64,000 nucleotides of DNA. Source: Pectinophora gossypiella (lineage: Eukaryota; Arthropoda; Insecta; Lepidoptera; Gelechiidae). Position numbers and translations under genes: made by a program. Shown here one piece after another: positions 33,894-43,880 of this stretch (the first letter of the stretch is position 1; every line of letters begins with the position of its first letter). Location of the stretch: the NCBI RefSeq assembly GCF_024362695.1, contig NC_065424.1, forward strand, positions 2,268,786-2,332,785. Reading direction: 5' to 3'. Under the pieces are notes generated by a model, which saw only the letters and a program-made list of their open reading frames with translations, had not been told where the DNA came from and ran no database searches.

Positions 33894-34250
33894 TCAAAGA
33901 GTTAATTCAACAGGAATATTCAGACTTTGGGGATATTCCCGGGAATGGCACATCACTGGTCATGAGTACTCTAAACCGGAGAACATGCATAAAGTCTGAT
34001 GAGACTGGAGGAAGCGAAAGTAGTGTGTCAGGATCTTAGTAAGTGAAATTCCAAGTGTTTTTTTTTATTATTATTTTTTACGGAAAGTTACATCCTAATT
34101 TACAAATTATTAAAATAAATTAATTGAATACAAAATTAACAAGTTCTTAGTTTGAATTTAGCGGTCTATTATAGGTATTTATTTTTACTTTTTAAATTAA
34201 GAATAATTGGTAAATAAATAGGTAAACGTTATAAGTAGATTGGTTTAGGT

Positions 34251-34403
34251 AGGTACAGTCATGTGCAATATAATGTACCCACTTTAGTACTCTGTCGCAC
34301 TAACATATTTGACATTTAGTGAGACTTACAGTTCAATTTGTCAAAAAAGTTAATGTGACATGGTACCAAAGTGTATACATATTAATGCTCGTCACCGTAC
34401 CTA
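34251..34403 (+). mobile_element. Short MITE, family G
   Basis: GTAGGTACAGTCATGTGCAA to GCTCGTCACCGTACCTAC; inverted termini of about 14 bases flanked by GTAGGT/ACCTAC. Confidence 0.8.
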
Positions 34404-35780
34404 CATCCCTTTAGTCAAATGTTGGCTGGAGAGAATGCCGTCATTCGTTAAAAGGTTTTAAAATCATTTTGTGTATAACTAATTTAATTTTATATGAAAA
34501 ATAAAGTGTCAATCTATTCAATTCGTCTGTGAGCTTACCTAAAAAGGGTTTTAAATAAGAATCTTACAACATCCTTAAGAAAATGATCTCCGACGGATCC
34601 TAAACGACGGCACGCAAAACAATTTAATTTTTATATCAACATAATTAGGTAGATTTTAATTTAAAATATATTTCTTAAAGTAAAATGTTCGTAATGATAC
34701 CATGGTACCGTAAAATTAATCTTAAAAGTTACTTTTTCAGTAATTTTGCAAAGCCACCTCAATTTGTTTTCAATTATTTTTGTATAAATCATCCAATCCA
34801 ATGCATGCGTTTGATTTTCAAAATCGACTCATGCCAATATCCACACCACCACAAAATTTCATGTTACGGTTAATTTCAAATTTCGGTCAAACACCACACT
34901 TACCTAAATTATATTTTTTTACGTCTTCATAACAATACACGCAAACGAAAAATAAAATTTGAGCGATTTTTAACGTAACACAAACCACTATAAAAGTCAC
35001 ACTGTTTGTAAAAAGTCTCCCAAGTCCACTTTTCTTAAGTTTTATAGTTTTAAAAGTATTTTTAAAGGTTATTTAAGAATACAATAGATCGCGTCCAGTA
35101 TTTAAAAGTTCAAATTTTCGAACGTCGCGTTTAATTTCAAACAGATCCGGTTTACAATTTTTCATACATGATAATAGCCGCGTAGAAAAAAAATACGGTA
35201 AACAATTGGACAACTAACAAAGCAGCGCTTCGTAGCTATCCGAAGCTGTACTGAAATTCTAAACCCCGACTTCGGTGTCCATGTCTTGCACCCCCCATTA
35301 CTAAATTTCTCAACGAATTTGAAACGCCCTAACTCGCAACATCAGCCAAACGACAATATACGAACAATACTACGACATAAAGTTAAAAATGCGACAGGGC
35401 GTAACATAACATCCGCCCTTCTACAAAACGTCCGAAGCGCTACAAGGCTATGAGAACGTATAATTTAAAGACGGAGTTGTGTACAGCGCTTGTACAAATA
35501 TAGCTGTCTCTCTTGCACTTGTAGCGGAGGCTGCGCAGCTTTTCGCGTTGCGATGTTGGATTGCTCATTTTTTCGCTATCCTATATTAAATTACGTATTA
35601 TTTTGTGAATTAGATTGTGTCGTGGTGTCATATTTTCGCTGAGTACCTGAATGTTTTTTTAACAGGATAGTTGGGAAGACAGGTTCGCAAATACTTGTGC
35701 TTTGTAAGGTATTTGGAAGTGCCTTTTAAATTATATTAGTAGGTACATTAGAATAATTGAAATATTTGCTAAAAATTGTA
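34404..35780. other. Intergenic DNA downstream of EPT1, GC-richer at 35400-35560
   Basis: No gene recognised. 35400-35560 contains GCGACAGGGCG, GGAGGCTGCGCAGC and TTCGCGTTGCGATG and could be a promoter of a neighbouring gene. The sequence nearest 35925 is EPT1 3'UTR. Confidence 0.35.
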
Positions 35781-35786
35781 CAAAAT

Positions 35787-35792
35787 TTTATT
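35787..35792 (-). promoter_or_regulatory. Candidate EPT1 poly(A) signal AATAAA
   Basis: AATAAA on the minus strand about 135 bases after the EPT1 stop. Another AATAAA overlaps the stop codon itself and is probably too early to be used. The sequence is AT-rich, so chance hexamers are common. Confidence 0.35.
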
Positions 35793-35924
35793 ATTATTAA
35801 AGTTGAACTAAATGGCTTTACATTTAAACTACAATAAATTTTAAATTAATACATGTTGAAATTTATGCCTAATTAAAACGATTACTTATAAATAAATATT
35901 TAATAATGTTTACAAACTGAAATT

Positions 35925-35990
35925 TTATTTTGTTTTTGCTTTAGGAACTGTGAAACAGCTGACATTGGAGTGTTCACATAGTTGGCGAAC
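35925..35990 (-). CDS. EPT1: EPT1 coding exon 9, C-terminus without selenocysteine
   Basis: 22 codons: VRQLCEHSNVSCFTVPKAKT, then K and TAA. The acceptor is TATTTCACAG. The alignment to QLSSHFQIYPFSL of the vertebrate protein shows the reading frame closing before the vertebrate UGA(Sec) site. The stop codon lies inside an AATAAA hexamer. Confidence 0.9.
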   Translation of the reverse strand, partial: VRQLCEHSNVSCFTVPKAKTK

Positions 35991-38900
35991 CTGTGAAATA
36001 AAAAAAAAAACATAGGATAAGCAACGCAACTGTGACGCAATATTGTCTAACATCTTTATCTATTTATATACTTATCTATAATTTTTTAACAATAATAAGA
36101 AAGAAGAACGATAAACTAAGTTAAATCTCTATTTTATAAAATAAAGTATTTTAATATTATTTATTAGTCTTGTCTCCCCATTTTCCTGGCCAAGTAGATA
36201 GTTAATACTATTCGCGGCAAATCCACAATAAGTGACATCAAAACGAATATCAGTCTTGCGATGGATTTGAGCTTATGGTATGATATAAGTCTAATTGGAA
36301 GTATTTAGAATACTTAGTGTGCTTTGAAAATGCCATTGCGTAAACGTTGTACCTAATCTTTAACCCTTAAATAAATAGACTTGATCGAAATTATTAAGAC
36401 AAGTAGAAATTTGTCTTGAAAAAATAAATATTAGGTAGGTACGCTTTTAGCATTATATTTACCACGATAGCGATTAATGTGCAGATCTGTTTCTGAAACT
36501 CTACATTCACCGCATATTTTATGTGCCAAGCTAGTCAGTACTGTCATTAACAATACTAAAATCAAATTCATTAAAACTAAGGGTATAAGCCACTGTCTAT
36601 ATCAACTATCTGATAAATTATCTGTCTAGTAAATATCTGATACCTGCCAGATAAGATCTAGATAGGCAATCGAACGATCAGGAAACAAGCGTTAAAAATC
36701 AAATCCAATTAGAAATGAAACTTACGATACAAACGCCGTAGTGCACATGCGCGAGAAGAGAGGCACCCAGCAGAGAATAAAGGACAGAGAGCTCCAATTG
36801 TGGGTGGTAGAGTGAGATGGCAACACCGACGAGCAGCGGCCAGGCTACCGGGCAGAACACGGAACAGCGTTGTCCGTTCATCTCGCACACTATCAGGCGA
36901 CTCTGAAAATATGAAAATCAAAAATCAGATCAAAAGAACCGCACACTATACGAAAGATCCATGAAAACGTACACAAAAATATAATTTATGATTTAGATTG
37001 TTAATGTCACTATTTTGGCAATATTGAATTTTTAACTCTACCTAACGGGTGACGAACCTGCAATGTTACGAGAAAATTGTAAAAGAGTATAATAATTACT
37101 TTTTTATTCTATAATTTTAAAGAGGCTTATTTTTACAATAATTTATAAAATAAATGGTAGGTGTTTTTTAACTTATTGAAAGCAGCACGAAATTAAATGA
37201 TGTTATTTGTAAATACATTTTGAATTTAATAAATTATTTTTTAAGGATTATATTTTGGGGTTACATAGGCATTTGACATTTGTTTGCATTGCGCACTTAC
37301 TTTTATATGCGCAAATGTCGAATTGTAATATTGCTTTTTTGGATGAATTGCTTTGATGTAGCCTTTGTAACTCCCAAAATATAATCCTTTAAAAAATAAT
37401 TTATTAAATTCAAAATTCGTGGCCTTTTTAACCCCCCTAATGTCGAAATGACACCTAGCAGTGACCACACACCATAAATACCAGTGTTCGGTTAATGTAA
37501 AATACTTACAGAAATGTGGCTGAACAAGGTGCCATACAGTAACAGGAAGGCTTTCATGTCGTATTCCAGCACGTTGTTGGGCGACCACACCGCCCACGTG
37601 GTGATGGCTACTATTAACATGAGCATCGACCACGCTGGGCGCAGCGCTTCTAGCAGAGGGTACAACTTACCTGTACGGGCTTTGTAAGATCTGAGGAAAG
37701 TAGATGAAGAAGTGTCGATTAAGTGATGGCGGTTGTGGTACATTGTATAATTGCAGTGTAAGTTGAGTAGGTGCACTTACCATTATGGCTTAAAGGACCA
37801 AAGTCCTTTTAAAATCGAAACCTCATTGTTTACCTATTATGTCTAGAAATCTGGATCGTAGGAGGATATACAGCACAATAATTTTCCGTTATGTCCGAAA
37901 CAATAAACAGTTGAGCGCATCAATATTTCTGTTAGCAACATCCAACAGATTATTTTTCGAGATTGACAATTTACATGATTTATACAATAGCGACATACCT
38001 ACATTAGAAAATACTTTTATTTCTTTCGTGTGAGTTGTAAGACTAATGACTCTAAACTACAAAATACTCACAAGTAAACATTATACACGGCTATAGGTAG
38101 TGTGGTGAGGAAGCCAGTGGCGTGGATGACCACCTCGAAGACCTGAATGAAGGTGACATCACCGATGACGTAGAACTTGAACGCGTCAGTGCCACATTCG
38201 CCTGCGATGACGAATAGTATTGATGATACCTGGTGAGAATATAGTGTAGTGATGATGAAGATTGCTTCACTCCGACGTTCATGTGCTCACATGTAGCTTA
38301 TATAACCAATATTCTTGGGAAAGATCCTCGCACATAGCGGGCATGTGAGCACACCATTTAAATATGTATGTACCTATAATAGATTGCCGCTGGTGAGGGG
38401 GTTTCGAAGGATAATATGATTCGTTTTCATTAGGCACTGATGTATGGCAATCCTGTGCAGTACACAGTTTAAGAGTTTTACATACACAATGCCAGACATG
38501 AGAGATTCCTAGAGAAACTGATAGGGGAGAGAGGTCCTGGCAGTGTGAATGTGGCCGTACATTCACTGCTAAGATCGGTTACGTCAGCCATATGAGAGCG
38601 CATCTTAGGCGTTCCTAGATTGGAGACTTGTCGCCATGGCCGAATACGGCTGGAAGGATATATATACTTCCTCAAAACTAGAGTGTATAGGCATTTACTA
38701 GGTAAGCGTGTACCTTCTTAGGCCACATCGTCAGGTCATTGGGTGAAATTGTGGTCAAACGCAAACCTATTTTTAATAAAAAAAAATAGGTAACAGGTGT
38801 AGAGTTTCTTTATTTTTTCTTAAACAATTTGGTCTTAGCAAATGCTTATGCACTTTAGCGTTAAAATCTCCAATATCTCTGGGAATTCTGGGAAAGATAC

Positions 38901-41710
38901 ACTGCAATGCAACAGATGGTAACATTGTATTATTATTTTTTTCAATTAAGTCTTAATCTAGCCTATAAGATCTTATTGCTGGGTAAAGATGCCCCCTTCC
39001 TCTTTCCATTTTTCACGGTCCTGTGCGTACTCCGGCCAGTTCCTACAGCAAGCGAAAGTCAACCCAGCCAAGCCAAGTCGTTATGCCTTCTCCTTCGAGG
39101 CCTGTACCCGTCCCTTTCTCTGTACCCTCCTATGAGGCACCCGATTAAGTAAATAAATTAAAACTAGATTTGTTTTACACACATACCCACATACTGAGGT
39201 CGTACCCCCACGGCAGGTACAAAGTCCCAGTGTTGTACTTCTCACAGTGACTCACATAGAAATTCAGGGTTATGCTCATTATTACTAGGAAACCTCTGGA
39301 AAGTGAAACAACATTACTTTTATTAATAAACAAAATATATAAATATGTATATACATAAATATATAAAAAAATAAAAATTTAATAAATTAGAAACGCAAAA
39401 ATTTTAAAATACATAATGTAAAAATTCAAAATGTAAAAATTCTAATTGTGACGGTAACATTATACCCAGTGATGTGCCGTTTCAGGGAATATTCCCACTT
39501 TAGGAACGTTGGGGAAAAAAACTATTCTCCATCTTCTTTCTACTCATCTATGCTACTTTCTCTTACCTGAGTGGTGGCAGCGAAAATTCATCCCTCCCGA
39601 AGATAGAAGCCAGGCAGTAGGGGATAAAGAAGACCACATAAGAGTCCAGGCCGTGGTCGAACATCTCCCCCAGAGGGCCAGAAACCCCGATCTTGCGAGC
39701 TTGCTTGCCGTCTATACCGTCTGGATATGAAAAGGAAATAACTCAAAACTTATTTGCTTACACAGAACAGCGTCTGTGGTGTAGTGGTTAGAGCGTTAGA
39801 CTCACGATCTGGTCCGGGTTCGATTTGTTGAAATCACGTAGGGAGACTGTCCTTTGTTCGATAAGGACTTTGCAGGCTTGAATCACCTGTACGAAAAAGT
39901 AAGATGATTCCGTGCTTCGGAGGGCTTTAAGCCGTTGGTCTCAGTTATTAACCGTAAAACACCAAAGGAACCCGCTTTGGAGCAACTTGGTTAAGTATGC
40001 TCCATAGCCCCTCCGGATGATTGTGGGGATATCTGTGCCATGCAGTAAGAGGAAGTAGGAGGGTTTATGTTACTTCATCATCACCAATTTGAACACATAA
40101 TAACGGGTTCTTACCTCGTTTAAAATGGGGATATGAGACTCCCGATATTTCGACACTGTTGCAAGTGCCATGATCACGGGATGACTGATGAGATTGGAGT
40201 GGAGTAGGTAGATCCATAATTTTCTACGGGCAGACACATCTGTCTACCCTCTTTCTTTGCCGCTTGTTTATGTTTTTGATATCGGAATATTCGGAACCAT
40301 CTGAACTCGCACCAAACTCACTACGACATTTTTTTTTTTGACGTGACTTATTGTAGATTTGCCGCTGATGACATTAACTACTTGGCCGGAAACACTACGA
40401 CAAACCGCGACCGCGCGTGATAATAACCGCGTAAACTTAAAACAATATATCACCAATTTGGCCAAGAACCTTCCTCTCCGTCGCAAAACTCGAAGAGAAA
40501 GTACCAGGGTACAATAAACTCACCGAGATTATAAGCCAGGAACAGCAAGGTCCCACACATAGTGAACACCCACCCAGGTACATTGCTCCCTGTGCCGTCA
40601 TAGTCCAACCAGGTGAGCACGGCTACATCTGCCACCATGAAGAGGAACCCGACGAACGTTATCAGGTTCGGAGCTATGCTGTCTGGAATGAACTATGGAC
40701 ATCATAATATACTTTTTATTAACATAACATAAACATTGAAATAGCTTAATTTATATTCAGTGATGTAGTGTTCCCACTTTGGGAACGTTCCCGGCAGTAA
40801 AGGCGCAAAAGTTACGTAAAAAGAGCTTTATTACGGAACCTTTAGGCAAATAATAAATATTTTAGATTATTTAAGCTTATTACACTACTAATAAACTATC
40901 TTCTTCTTACCGTGTGAGCTGAGAGGTGGAATACCAACCTCATCAACCCTGGTGTCAGGGTTATTACTAAGCTGCCAAAGTCCCCTGACATTGCTCATGT
41001 CACGACTACATATGGCTTACATATAACGGCTTAACGTGCCTTCCGAAGCAAGGATCATTTTACTTTCTAGCCAAACTAGTGATCACAAAGTGATTAAACT
41101 ATCTGATATCTGAAGCATATCTGCTGGATAAAATATCAAGTGCTTGTCAATAATAAACGTTCAGATGAGAGTAGCATTAGTAGGTACTTTCTGTCAGTAA
41201 AGTTAAACTCTATTCACAAGGTAAATGGCCTTTGTGTGGCTAGACATAAGAAAAGTTGTCACTTTAGCAAGAGCTTAATATTAATTTTACACTACTTACT
41301 TTTACAGCTGTATTCCATGACGGATGCATTAAATATTGGCTTAGGGGACTGGTATCTATTGCACTGTACTGAAAAAATAAAAAGATAAAATCTAAATCAA
41401 ACCCTGTAATGGTTATCTCCTAGTACGGCTTTCAAATAGACTACTTTGGGCGCCATCCCACTCGCGTCAGACAGAGTAGAGTACCTCTGAATAGTAGGTA
41501 CTGACAGTTACTGTTGCCCTCTGTCCGGTAATTAAGGAAGACAGTATGTCTAAATGTATTCAATTAAAAATAATTTCAAATGTATTCAATGTGAAATAAT
41601 TCCAAAAGTATTTAATGTGAAATAATTCTTACTTTATATTTACTAAATCCTTTCAAATCCTGTTTTGATAAATACTTATATTTAAACACTTTCGATACGA
41701 ACCCTAACAT
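35925..41710 (-). CDS. EPT1: Ethanolaminephosphotransferase 1 (EPT1/SELENOI ortholog), complete, 9 coding exons
   Basis: Minus-strand gene assembled by hand from exons 41633-41710, 41300-41368, 40524-40692, 39567-39720, 39187-39295, 38072-38229, 37510-37690, 36726-36902 and 35925-35990. The sum is 1161 nt, giving 386 residues plus TAA; human SELENOI is about 397. All introns are GT-AG and phases agree. The family enzyme transfers phosphoethanolamine from CDP-ethanolamine to diacylglycerol in ER/Golgi membranes (final Kennedy-pathway step for phosphatidylethanolamine). The CDP-alcohol phosphotransferase motif DG-x2-AR-x8-G-x3-D-x3-D is complete at D109, G110, A113, R114, G123, D127 and D131. 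About ten hydrophobic segments are visible. Collinear matches to the vertebrate protein include GFSKYKYSAIDTSPLS, IAPNLITF, EKYNTGTLYLPWGYD and LLAHVHYGV. The start ATG follows an in-frame TGA with AAAATG context. Introns carry SINE, LINE and foldback debris. Choline/ethanolamine dual transferase (CEPT1) is the main alternative, but the tail and the PLGE-FDHGLDS block fit EPT1 better. Confidence 0.93.
36170..36245 (+). repeat. Family M fragment in EPT1 intron 8
   Basis: CCTGGCCAAGTAGATAGTTA, then GCGGCAAATCCACAATAAGT. Confidence 0.6.
36726..36902 (-). CDS. EPT1: EPT1 coding exon 8
   Basis: 59 codons from SRLIVCEMNGQRCSVF to LLAHVHYGVCI. The vertebrate protein reads CQLIVCQMSSTRC and LAHIHYGVRV here. 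Acceptor TTTTCAG, donor GTAAGT, phase 0 at both ends. Confidence 0.94.
37217..37425. mobile_element. Foldback MITE family E with different outer arms, in EPT1 intron 7
   Basis: The core GACATTTGTTTGCATTGCGC is flanked by about 43-base near-perfect arms containing GGATTATATTTTGGG and its complement, unrelated to the arms at 32609. The left inner arm lacks about 40 bases. Just right of the palindrome is another family E-like terminus, GGCCTTTTTAACCCCCC. Confidence 0.75.
37510..37690 (-). CDS. EPT1: EPT1 coding exon 7
   Basis: Begins (L)SYKARTGKLYPLLEALRP, continues with a hydrophobic stretch and VWSPNNVLEYDMKAF, and ends FSHIS. The vertebrate counterparts are SYKNNTLKLNSVYEAM and LWSPSDILELHPRVF. 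Acceptor TTCCTCAG, donor GTAAGT, 60 codons plus the split leucine. Confidence 0.93.
38072..38229 (-). CDS. EPT1: EPT1 coding exon 6
   Basis: Opens VSSILFVIAGECGTDAF and ends ATGFLTTLPIAVYNVY plus two bases of a leucine codon, adding two hydrophobic segments. Acceptor CACCAG, donor GTGAGT. It corresponds to the region around SFVYIVTAVVG to SLLNFF in the vertebrate protein. Confidence 0.9.
38480..38720 (+). pseudogene. Possible retroelement zinc-finger remnant in EPT1 intron 5
   Basis: One frame reads CECGRTFTAKIGYVSHMRAH, a degenerate C2H2-like unit of the kind found in some non-LTR element ORFs (CGR-F-x-IG-SH-RAH). Cysteine spacing is C-x-C, not C-x2-C, and flanking frames are broken. Low certainty. 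Confidence 0.35.
39187..39295 (-). CDS. EPT1: EPT1 coding exon 5
   Basis: Completes an arginine codon from exon 4, then GFLVIMSITLNFYVSHCEKY followed by NTG and LYLPWGYDLSMW. The spacing from SIFGR to EKYNTG equals that of the vertebrate protein (32 residues). Acceptor TTCCAG, donor GTATGT, ends in phase 0. Confidence 0.93.
39567..39720 (-). CDS. EPT1: EPT1 coding exon 4, catalytic motif
   Basis: Starts by completing D106 and encodes the whole metal- and CDP-binding signature (DGKQAR, then GPLGEMFDHGLD), then YVVFFIPYCLASIFGR. Acceptor CCAG and donor GTAAGA; the exon ends in phase 2. This is the most diagnostic exon for the CDP-alcohol phosphotransferase family. Confidence 0.95.
39768..39951 (+). 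mobile_element. SINE family A, decayed, in EPT1 intron 3
   Basis: GTGTAGTGGTTAGAGCGTTA and GGTCCGGGTTCGATT head, then AAGATGATTCCGTGCTTCGG. Shortened relative to 33570. Confidence 0.7.
39970..40060 (+). repeat. SINE-type fragment, family D, EPT1 intron 3
   Basis: CCCGCTTTGGAGCAACTTGG, AGTATGCTCCATAGCCCCTC, then CATGCAGTAAG. Confidence 0.55.
40327..40395 (-). repeat. Family M 3' end in EPT1 intron 3
   Basis: T-run, then GACGTGACTTATTGTAGATT and TAACTACTTGGCCGGA. Confidence 0.65.
40524..40692 (-). CDS. EPT1: EPT1 coding exon 3 (residues 50-105, first membrane segments)
   Basis: Begins FIPDSIAPNLITF, the counterpart of VFPTWLAPNLITF, and ends AYNL plus one base (phase 1). The acceptor is CCATAG with a weak pyrimidine tract. 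A nearer CAG ten bases downstream would break the frame to exon 2, so the upstream AG was chosen. Hydrophobic segments lie at about residues 59-78 and 90-105. Confidence 0.9.
40901..41096 (-). mobile_element. SINE family A (headless) in EPT1 intron 2
   Basis: CATCAACCCTGGTGTCAGGG, AACGGCTTAACGTGCCTTCC and GATCACAAAGTGATT in order. Confidence 0.75.
41300..41368 (-). CDS. EPT1: EPT1 coding exon 2 (residues 27-49)
   Basis: Acceptor TTTTTTCAG, then 23 codons reading YSAIDTSPLSQYLMHP and SWNTAVK, then donor GTAAGT; both ends are in phase 0. Vertebrates have MHPFW where this gene has MHPSW, a serine for phenylalanine change in an otherwise conserved block. Confidence 0.93.
41633..41710 (-). CDS. 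EPT1: EPT1 coding exon 1 (residues 1-26)
   Basis: ATG at 41710-41708, then a short lysine- and tyrosine-rich N-terminus ending DLKGFSKYK, which matches the vertebrate QLAGFDKYK. Donor GTAAGA follows in phase 0. An in-frame TGA lies 18 nt upstream of the ATG, so this is the first possible start in the exon. A non-coding 5' exon further upstream cannot be excluded. Confidence 0.88.
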
Positions 41711-42073
41711 TTTTATCAACTTTATTTGTCACTCTTATTGTAAATTCACTCAATAAGTACACTGTTAAAATTTTTTGTAAACAATTTCAACCACACATAA
41801 CAACCTTACATACATCATTTAATATTATTTCAAACCTTACGACATAGGGACTTATTTTAGAATAACCTTCATAGCTATTAATACTTTTTTAAATTTTAAT
41901 ATGTGGAATTTAAAAATAAAACGCGTTATGGTTCTGTCCGGTTATTCGTACGACTGATTACTACAGAAGATAAGAAGTAAGTAATAATATTGATAAAATT
42001 TGCTCCCTAATGAATGACATTTATGTTTGTATGTGAAGTCATGTTTAATATTAAGTAAGCTTAGATATAATAG
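41711..42073 (-). promoter_or_regulatory. EPT1 upstream region (5'UTR/promoter expected)
   Basis: AT-rich sequence between the EPT1 start codon and the family F MITE. No TATA box or clear initiator could be fixed; transcription must start here or at an unseen upstream exon. Confidence 0.3.
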
Positions 42074-42447
42074 TGCTGAATCCAATACACACCATCTAAT
42101 TTTATTTTATGTTATACCTGTCATTTTCTTATCCGCCGAAAAGGAAATAAGGATAATTGACAGGCATAAAATTTATGGAAAACACGTCAAATTTAGGCAC
42201 AAATCTAAAACAACCGTCTAAAAATTTTACATTGGCCAACAACCCGATCTAATTAAGTTGACAGCACACATCAAACGGTTTGCACACCAACAATATACCT
42301 CTTTGATTCGTTCAGTTTATTCATTCAAACACTCATTTATTTTAAAATTAACAGTTGTCAATAACCCGTCCCTTTCCTTTTCGGCGGATAAGAATGATGG
42401 GTATAACTTAAAATAAAATTAGGAAGTGTCTGCAGGAATCGGGGCCA
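42074..42447. mobile_element. MITE, family F
   Basis: About 370 bases; TTTCTTATCCGCCGAAAAGG near the left end and CCTTTTCGGCGGATAAG near the right; ends GCAGGAATCGGGGCC. Confidence 0.75.
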
Positions 42448-43014
42448 ATATGTGGTTATGTCATATAATAATAATAAAATAACCGTTTATTTCAGGCAAC
42501 TAAGCCCATAGAATAAATAATTTAATCAACTTTTTCTTCTTTCTTATTTTTTAATCTACTGATATAATTTTAAGCACAAACACGCAGACGCGTGGTGGAT
42601 TATGCCCCATAGTCGTGAGCGTATGTTATGTTGTTCTGTAACTTAAGGTAGTCCATACTTGCAAATGAATACCTAACCTATTACCCAGATCACAAATTAC
42701 TTAACAGTTATTAAGTATCGCGATGTAAAAGAAAGTTATAAAATTATTTTGATAACCAGTTGCAATAATAAAAAGTCTAATCGGTTTATTGACTTGATAT
42801 CATATCTTGTACCTATCTATCGAGGTTATACTCGCATTCACTCCGTAACACGGTTTTAAACATATTCTTATTTATAGTAAGTAGGTATTTTAATACATAA
42901 CATAGTAGGAAATAGGAAATCTAATACCTACCTATTATGTAAGTCATAGATACGAATTGATAATAAAATATTGATATTTGTCTTTATAGCACTTACTCTT
43001 GCTTAAGGAAACTC

Positions 43015-43080
43015 ACAAGGCCGGTCAAGTAGTTAATTCCATCGGCGGCAAATCTACATTAAGTCACGTAAAAAAAAAGA
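43015..43080 (+). repeat. Family M 3' end
   Basis: CCGGTCAAGTAGTTAATTCC, then GGCGGCAAATCTACATTAAG, GTCACGTA and an A-run. Confidence 0.65.
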
Positions 43081-43244
43081 AGGAAACTCACAAAGAGAAA
43101 TTTTAAATCGAAAAAGAAGTGACTCGGACGGGGCTTGAACCTGCGTTTAATAATATTAGTAAGTACTCAATATTCTAGATAGTAGGCGCAGGAGTCGGCT
43201 TAATGACGATACATAGATCGAATAATTTCGCATGGACAGGAGGA

Positions 43245-43325
43245 GGACCGGGTGGTGTAATGGTTAACACGCTCGTCCCGGCTTGACAAGAGCTGCGGGT
43301 TCAAGTCACGTCCGAATTAAAAAAA
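43245..43325 (+). repeat. tRNA-like SINE head or tRNA pseudogene
   Basis: GGGTGGTGTAATGGTTAACA (A-box-like) and GCGGGTTCAAGTCACGTCC (B-box-like), then an A-run. Acceptor stems do not pair well, so it is not called a functional tRNA. Confidence 0.5.
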
Positions 43326-43350
43326 AACGATTTTAAATTTTCTCAGTCAG

Positions 43351-43430
43351 CAGACATCCCTAATTTTATTTTAAGTTATATAACTGTCATTTTTTTGTCC
43401 GCCGAAAAGGAAAGGGACAGGTAAATGATA
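43351..43430 (+). repeat. Family F MITE fragment
   Basis: TAATTTTATTTTAAGTTATA, then GTCCGCCGAAAAGGAAAGGG: one end only. Confidence 0.65.
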
Positions 43431-43465
43431 GCTATTTGTGCCGTTAATTTGTCACCATTCCATCT

Positions 43466-43540
43466 TAGGACGAGGAGTTGCTACGGATTATCTTATTGAC
43501 AACAGATTCTGCCCACCCGGTTTCGGATTATAGGCCTGAC
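43466..43540 (+). repeat. Degenerate family I fragment
   Basis: TCTGCCCACCCGGTTTCGG, then TTATAGGCCTGACTTTATG. Confidence 0.4.
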
Positions 43541-43736
43541 TTTATGTGTATATCATTTTTATCAACGAAACTCACATGTGACTTAAGTCTATTTACTTAT
43601 GTTCATTGCATTAAATCAATAATGTATACAAACTACAGCCGTTTGCCAATGTAGAGGGTTATATAAGTAGAAACCCGCTTAGATAAAAAAAGTCTCTACC
43701 TACCCCAAAAACCCCAATAGCGGGTTAAGCGTGCAT

Positions 43737-43880
43737 ATGAGTGGAATTCTCTGCCGTCTTCTGTATTCGAATCCGAATGCATGTAACCCAGGTGCTTTCA
43801 ATGCCAGAGTGAACAGGCACCTTCTGGGCGAGCTTGCTCCATCTTAAGCCTCGTCAATGCCTTCGGGCAAGTCTGATAAA
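43737..43880 (+). pseudogene. Non-LTR RT C-terminal remnant (WNSLPSSVF type)
   Basis: One frame reads EWNSLPSSVFESECM then a stop; another continues PGAFNARVNRHLLGELAPS then a stop. WNSLP-x-SVF followed by a FK/N-x-RVNRHL-type helix is the usual terminus of several insect LINEs. At least one frameshift. Confidence 0.65.

Noticed and set aside
36709..36921. 70-codon minus frame starting MIFIFSESPDSVRDE
   Set aside because: Wrong frame of EPT1 exon 8; the correct frame reads LIVCEMNGQRC.
37492..38282. Long single-frame readings over EPT1 exons 6 and 7
   Set aside because: They read through splice sites or use the wrong frame; the spliced exons give the collinear EPT1 match.
40524..40682. Shorter EPT1 exon 3 using the nearer CAG acceptor
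   Set aside because: It would put exon 2 and exon 3 out of frame and create a stop; the acceptor ten bases upstream keeps the frame and adds conserved FIPD.
43245..43325. Possible functional tRNA gene
   Set aside because: A- and B-box-like motifs are present but the stems pair poorly and an A-run follows.
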